A DNA stretch of 36,335 bases. Source: Candidatus Rokuibacteriota bacterium. GTDB taxonomy: Bacteria > Methylomirabilota > Methylomirabilia > Rokubacteriales > CSP1-6. Position 1 is the stretch's first letter. Each line of letters opens with the position of its first letter. The stretch is from the NCBI GenBank assembly GCA_003220315.1, contig QHSA01000089.1:1-36335 (forward strand). Reading direction: 5' to 3'. A model generated the notes under the pieces. That model made no database searches, had not been told where the DNA came from, and worked only from the letters and a program-made list of their open reading frames with translations. Positions 33,365 to 36,335 of this stretch are shown piece by piece. The translations under genes were made by a program, and so were the position numbers.

Positions 33365-33535
33365 GGCCGACGCCCTCGCGCGTGGGATCGCGGGTCAAGT
33401 CCGTCAAGAACGAGAATCCGGATAAAATGCGCGGAGGAGCGCGATGCGCACCAAGTCGAACTGGGGCGAATCGGCTTGACGGGCAAGGGTCGAAGTTTTC
33501 TGCTTCGACCTCGCGGGCGTTGAGGGTGTCGTCGC
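33365..33535. other. Gene-free stretch with hairpin
   Basis: No supported gene. GGTCGAAG-TTTTCTG-CTTCGACC at 33488-33510 is a perfect 8-bp stem with a 7-base loop; on the minus strand it lies between the receiver-domain remnant and the small ORF and could separate them. Confidence 0.45.
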
Positions 33536-33655
33536 GCTGGTCACCGCGATGACTAGCCGCCGCACGTCCGGCGATGCGCGACGGACTTCGCTGAACAGCT
33601 ACTAGAAGCCATCCTCGCGGGGCATCGTCAGGTCGGTCACTGCGAGGTCGGCGGC
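33536..33655 (-). pseudogene. Response-regulator receiver domain fragment with two in-frame stops
   Basis: On the minus strand: ADLAVTDLTMPREDGF, then TAG TAG (33602-33604, 33599-33601), then LFSEVRRASPDVRRLVIAVTS in the same frame. VTDLxMPxxDGF...L...R...P...VIAVT is the phospho-acceptor core of a REC domain (acceptor D at 33632-33634). Both ends of the domain are missing. Confidence 0.62.
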
Positions 33656-33728
33656 GATAGTGGCGATTACGAGGCTCTTTTGGGGCACGGCACCACTGTC
33701 AACACCGGTTCGAATCCCACCCTGGACC

Positions 33729-34097
33729 CTAGCGCCCGCCCGCTTCCCGCAGTCGCCGCAACAACTCGTCCAAGCGGCGCAGCTCTTCGTTGGCGCGCGT
33801 GAGCGCGGAGGCCGCGTCATCCAGCAGCGCTTTCACCGAGCCCGCGGCTCCCACCGGCGCACTCGGCGCTACCTCCGCCCCCGCCTGCGGCAACGGTCCC
33901 CCAAATACCCGAGCGATCGCGCCGTCCAGTGTCTCCTCCATCGCGATCCGGTCCCCGAAGCCGACGATCACGCGCTTGAGCTCCGGGAGCTGCCCCTTCT
34001 CGGCGGCGATGTACAGCGGCTCGACATACACGAGGGAGCGCTCGATGGGGATGACCAGGAGATTCCCACGGATCACCTGAGAGCCCCGCTGAAGTCA
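33729..34097 (-). pseudogene. UPF0182 family membrane protein, C-terminal remnant
   Basis: The frame reads [59 protein letters not shown] and IARVFGG, then a helical tail to the stop. This is the end of UPF0182 proteins, normally about 900 aa. An in-frame TGA stands immediately before LQRG, so only the last ~120 residues remain. A GTG at 34076 could still allow a 115-aa product. Confidence 0.72.
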
Positions 34098-34226
34098 TTG
34101 AAAAAGGTGGCTGGGATAAGATGCCCGGGCAAGCAGAGGCTGGCTATGCTGTCGCCCGAGCATGCGCCGATGGGCTTGAACTTCCTATCAAGAAATGAGA
34201 TTGGTACGTGCGCTTGAGCTTTGCCA

Positions 34227-34349
34227 TCATCGAGACGAGCGACGATCGCTCCCACTGCGCTGTTCCTTTTTCAGATCAGCTTCGCGGCGGCGGCGCGCGA
34301 GACGTCGGAGTCGTTGAACCGCGCGATTGGTTTTCGAGTGTGAGCCCAT
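34227..34349 (-). CDS. 40-aa basic small protein
   Basis: MGSHSKTNRAVQRLRRLARR then RREADLKKEQRSGSDRRSSR. The ATG follows AGGAGGAGG by about nine bases, the strongest ribosome binding site in this region. About half the residues are charged. It is downstream of the guanylyltransferase pseudogene on the same strand. Function unknown; it could also be a remnant. Confidence 0.4.
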   Translation of the reverse strand: MGSHSKTNRAVQRLRRLARRRREADLKKEQRSGSDRRSSR

Positions 34350-34484
34350 AAAGACGGCCTCCTCCTGTAGAGTTGAGACGCGTACCCTGACGCACAGTAT
34401 CATCGCCTGATCCGGCCCTTGTGCACGAATCGCCGGCGATAAACCTCGCCTCCCAGGAAAAGCGTCCGTGCGGTCGCCACGAGC

Positions 34485-34723
34485 GTGGTGAGGCGGAGCA
34501 GAAGCGCTCGTGAGCGCGAACAACGAGGGGGTGCGGTCAGGCAACACCAGCAGCGCGGCGCGCTGCAGGGTCTGTTCCAACAGCGTCTCTTTGCTCAGCA
34601 CCGGGCAGAACTGCTTGGGCCGTGAATCCCCCGAGATCTGTCGCGTCAGTCGGCGAAGCCGCGTTGACGTCCTCCGCCGGCGAGAATGAGTGCCAACCGT
34701 GAACGCGTGTCCGACTCTGACAT
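34485..34723 (-). pseudogene. Mannose-1-phosphate guanylyltransferase-like, N-terminal part with frameshifts
   Basis: From ATG 34723 (AGGGGG six bases upstream): MSESDTRSRLALILAGGGRQR, then a one-base loss near 34660, then RLRRLTRQISGDSRPKQFCP, VLSKETLLEQTLQRAALLV; near 34527 a second shift leads to VVRAHERF. LILAGG, RPKQFCP, TLLEQT and AHERF are the ordered N-terminal motifs of ManC-type nucleotidyltransferases. The remaining ~250 residues are gone. Confidence 0.72.
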
Positions 34724-35127
34724 GGGTAACCCCCTGTCCTTCAGTGAACTCCGAGGACCGAATCTGAGCACGAGGGTTGCTGGCGGCCAGACGTTAGGGC
34801 CGATCCGGAAACGTCAGCCCTCTCCCCCCTCTCGAACTGCTGTTTGGCGTGCTCCGGTGCGCAAGGGGAGTGGCTGACCGAGGACGAGGCCGCCGTGTGC
34901 CACGGCAAGGCGAGCTAAAGGCTCGAAGGGTGGCCGTGGGCAGCCGAAGCTCGATCCGAGGGAACGACAGGATGACCAGCGTACTCCAGATCGGGAGTGA
35001 GGGATGAGCATCACTCGAGAGACAGGAATCGAAGGACCACGTGAGCGGTATAGTTTACGAAGCTCGCTGAACACCAAGTGCGTTTCGCCAGCGTGTGCAG
35101 GAGCGCATCGGCGCAGGAGAGATCCGC
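34724..35127. other. Stretch without a supported gene
   Basis: About 400 bases. It contains one copy of the 35-bp direct repeat (34797-34831). Open frames on either strand show no family pattern or ribosome binding site. Confidence 0.5.
34797..34831. repeat. 35-bp direct repeat, copy 1
   Basis: Begins GGGCCGATCCGGAAACG and ends CTCTCCCCCCTC. It is identical to 35798-35832. On the minus strand it lies 74 bases before the ManC-like pseudogene start. Confidence 0.85.
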
Positions 35128-35283
35128 TCAGGAGGCGGGTGGAGGCTGGGTGGCGTGCTCGCTGAACGCTCGGATGAGCGCAAGGGCCATTGACTTCAGG
35201 AACGCCTGGTGGCTGAACGGGATGGGCGGCCGCTGTGCATCGTTGTGGCGAAGGCCGGGGCACGTGCCGGTCGACACCGGCAC
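35128..35283 (-). CDS. Possible 51-aa ORF after hsp20
   Basis: GTG 35283 opens a frame ending PPIPFSHQAFLKSMALALIR, AFSEHATQPPPAS. The middle looks protein-like (helical, hydrophobic spacing), but there is no ribosome binding site and no recognised family. It begins 24 bases past the hsp20 stop on the same strand. Confidence 0.25.
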   Translation of the reverse strand: MPVSTGTCPGLRHNDAQRPPIPFSHQAFLKSMALALIRAFSEHATQPPPAS

Positions 35284-35306
35284 GGCTTCGGCCCCGGCCG
35301 GCCTGA

Positions 35307-35741
35307 TCAGGCGGCCTTGACTTCGATCGTCCTCGGCGTCGCGGCTTGCGGCGCGGGGATCCTCACCTCGAGCATGCCCCTCGCGTACTTCGCCTCCACT
35401 TGGGCGGCGTCGACGCCCTCAGGAAGGGTGAAATTTCGCTCGAACGCGCCGTATGCGACCTCGCGGACGAAATAGTCCTTGCCCGCGGTGTCGTGATCGG
35501 CCTTGCGCTCGCCCTTGACGGTGAGGACCTTGTCCATCACGGACACCTTCACGTCCTTCGAATCCACGCCCGGCAGGGCGAGCTGGATGACGTAGGTGCC
35601 ATCCTCCATCCGCCCCTCCGCGGCGGGAAGCCACGGACGCTGAGCGGCCCCATCCGTGGCGCCGCCGGAGAATCTCTCGGATAGGTCGTCGACGTCGTAG
35701 TGGAACTGCCGGGTCGGGGACCAGCGAAGCATGGTGTTCAT
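35307..35741 (-). CDS. Hsp20/alpha-crystallin small heat-shock protein
   Basis: A 144-aa sHsp. The alpha-crystallin domain (about 45-138) has TYVIQLALPGVDSKDVKVSV, LTVKGERKAD, YGAFERNFTLPEGVDAAQVE and the ARGMLEVRIP strand, with the usual short C-terminal extension. It holds unfolding proteins in the cytoplasm. ATG 35741 follows AAGGAG by six bases. A GATAAT-like -10 (ATTATC at 35781-35786 on the plus strand) lies upstream with no clear -35; I saw no CIRCE element. Confidence 0.93.
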   Translation of the reverse strand: MNTMLRWSPTRQFHYDVDDLSERFSGGATDGAAQRPWLPAAEGRMEDGTYVIQLALPGVDSKDVKVSVMDKVLTVKGERKADHDTAGKDYFVREVAYGAFERNFTLPEGVDAAQVEAKYARGMLEVRIPAPQAATPRTIEVKAA

Positions 35742-35797
35742 GGTGTTCTCCTTTTCAATGTCTTTGTGTTTACCACTAAGATTATCCCCCTCGGTTC

Positions 35798-35832
35798 GGG
35801 CCGATCCGGAAACGTCAGCCCTCTCCCCCCTC
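35798..35832. repeat. 35-bp direct repeat, copy 2
   Basis: Identical to 34797-34831, exactly 1,001 bp away. On the minus strand it covers the last six codons and stop of the small lipoprotein gene and ends 57 bases before the hsp20 ATG. Confidence 0.85.
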
Positions 35833-35976
35833 CTCCGTATACGGATCGCGCTCGACCGCTGGGTCGCCGTAGGTCTTGTCCTCAACCATCGCTGCCGTCC
35901 CTGACGGCTGCTGGGGGCAGCCGAGGATCACCGCCACCCCAGCGGCCAAGATTGTCGGCCTCATCCATTTCGACAT
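35815..35976 (-). CDS. 53-aa small lipoprotein
   Basis: MSKWMRPTILAAGVAVILGC then PQQPSGTAAMVEDKTYGDPA and an acidic tail ending EEGGEG. A basic n-region, hydrophobic core and VILGC lipobox (C20) predict a signal peptidase II-processed lipoprotein with a mature length of about 34 residues. ATG 35976 follows AAGGAG by exactly six bases, a near-ideal ribosome binding site. It is immediately upstream of hsp20 on the same strand and may share its transcript. Function unknown. Confidence 0.65.
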   Translation of the reverse strand: MSKWMRPTILAAGVAVILGCPQQPSGTAAMVEDKTYGDPAVERDPYTEEGGEG

Positions 35977-36025
35977 CGTCGTCTCCTTGCTACGACACTG
36001 ATCCTCAGGTCCTGCGCCTCTGCGG

Positions 36026-36277
36026 TCAGTTCCCCCTCAGTCCTGCTCGACCCGCCACGCTCCGCAGGTGGCGAACCGCCTTGGCCTGACCCTCAACGTT
36101 GGCGCGGAGGGCCGGGTGGTTATCCCGCTTCAGCCCCACTTCGATGAGGGCCCGGAGGACGATCTGGAGGCTCACCGGGAGCTTGAGCGCGGTCGTGGCC
36201 TTCCCCGCGAAGACCCGAGCCCGGTCCAGGACGTCCTGCGTGAGAACGAGGAGGACTTTCGTCTTGTTCGTGAGCAT
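36026..36277 (-). CDS. Hypothetical 83-aa protein, ribbon-helix-helix-like
   Basis: MLTNKTKVLLVLTQDVLDRA, RVFAGKATTALKLPVSLQIV, LRALIEVGLKRDNH and a basic tail. The short strand (KVLLVLTQD) followed by two helices (VLDRARVFAGKAT, SLQIVLRALIEVGLK) resembles the CopG/ribbon-helix-helix layout used by antitoxins, but the match is loose and no toxin gene is adjacent. ATG 36277 follows AGGGGGTGG; a GTG two codons earlier is also possible. Confidence 0.5.
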   Translation of the reverse strand: MLTNKTKVLLVLTQDVLDRARVFAGKATTALKLPVSLQIVLRALIEVGLKRDNHPALRANVEGQAKAVRHLRSVAGRAGLRGN

Positions 36278-36335
36278 CACCACCCCCTGCCGGCCCAGCG
36301 GACTCCTGACCGGACACCCAGCCCCTATCGTCTAG

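Noticed and set aside
33660-34217. Plus-strand 185-aa frame
   Set aside because: Antisense to the UPF0182 remnant; no start signal or similarity.
34814-35263. 149-aa minus-strand frame ending REGGEG
   Set aside because: Its end is only the shared 35-bp repeat; the rest has no pattern or ribosome binding site.

Overview
The window is about 36.3 kb of GC-rich bacterial DNA with short intergenic gaps, many GTG/TTG starts and frequent 4-base GTGA-type gene overlaps. The gene order (pheA-hisC-tyrA-aroA-cmk-plsC-rpsA-sppA-ihfB, mutS-mutL-miaA-hflX, ihfA-merR-tRNA-surE-pcm-nlpD-rpoS-like) resembles Proteobacteria and deltaproteobacteria-like lineages. Together with the style of the small proteins it suggests a deep, uncultivated lineage such as Candidatus Rokubacteria/Methylomirabilota. 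That placement is inference; there is no rRNA here to test it.

Region 1 (1-25.1 kb, all on the plus strand) is dense housekeeping DNA. It starts with the end of pheA and aromatic amino-acid genes (hisC-type aminotransferase, tyrA, aroA), then cmk, plsC, rpsA, sppA and an IHF-beta-like gene. A HIT protein, mutS and mutL (mismatch repair), miaA and hflX (tRNA modification, ribosome-associated GTPase) follow. Next are pgsA, a PDZ/radical-SAM DUF512 protein, der, a DUF3047 protein, a SPOR protein, an IHF-alpha-like gene and a MerR regulator. The block ends with tRNA-Pro(GGG), surE, pcm, tRNA-Pro(CGG), acylphosphatase, an NlpD-like LysM/M23 peptidase and an RpoS/RpoD-type sigma factor. The last part reproduces the surE-pcm-nlpD-rpoS order known from Gammaproteobacteria. 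Unusual structures here are a three-copy 65-bp tandem repeat before plsC, a 57-bp palindromic repeat at gene ends (plsC, mutL, a degenerate copy at mutS), and a merR gene whose expected GTG start reads GTA.

Region 2 (25.1-28.2 kb) holds small lineage-type genes: a membrane hydrolase-like protein, two paralogous 75/76-aa proteins flanking a membrane protein with a BON-like tail, a short RRR-rich protein, a DksA/TraR zinc-finger protein and a possible small zinc ribbon.

Region 3 (28.2-36.3 kb) is accessory DNA in decay around tRNA-Arg(CCT). Functional cargo appears to be an ArsI/CadI-type dioxygenase with an ArsR regulator, an MgtA-type Mg2+ P-type ATPase with a possible small upstream ORF, a conserved 69-aa protein, Hsp20, a 53-aa lipoprotein and a basic 83-aa protein. 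Between them lie several gene remnants, mostly 3' tails: Uma2 nuclease, MazF toxin, tyrosine integrase, lysophospholipid acyltransferase, a receiver domain with two in-frame stops, a UPF0182 tail, and a frameshifted mannose-1-phosphate guanylyltransferase. The ArsR frame runs into the antisense of the acyltransferase tail with no start of its own, which marks a recombination junction. A 35-bp direct repeat exactly 1,001 bp apart brackets hsp20.

I found no CRISPR array, intact transposase or complete novel multi-gene defence system. The strongest leads are the rearrangement junction and graveyard, the gene-end repeat family, the merR start, and the paralog/BON-like cluster.
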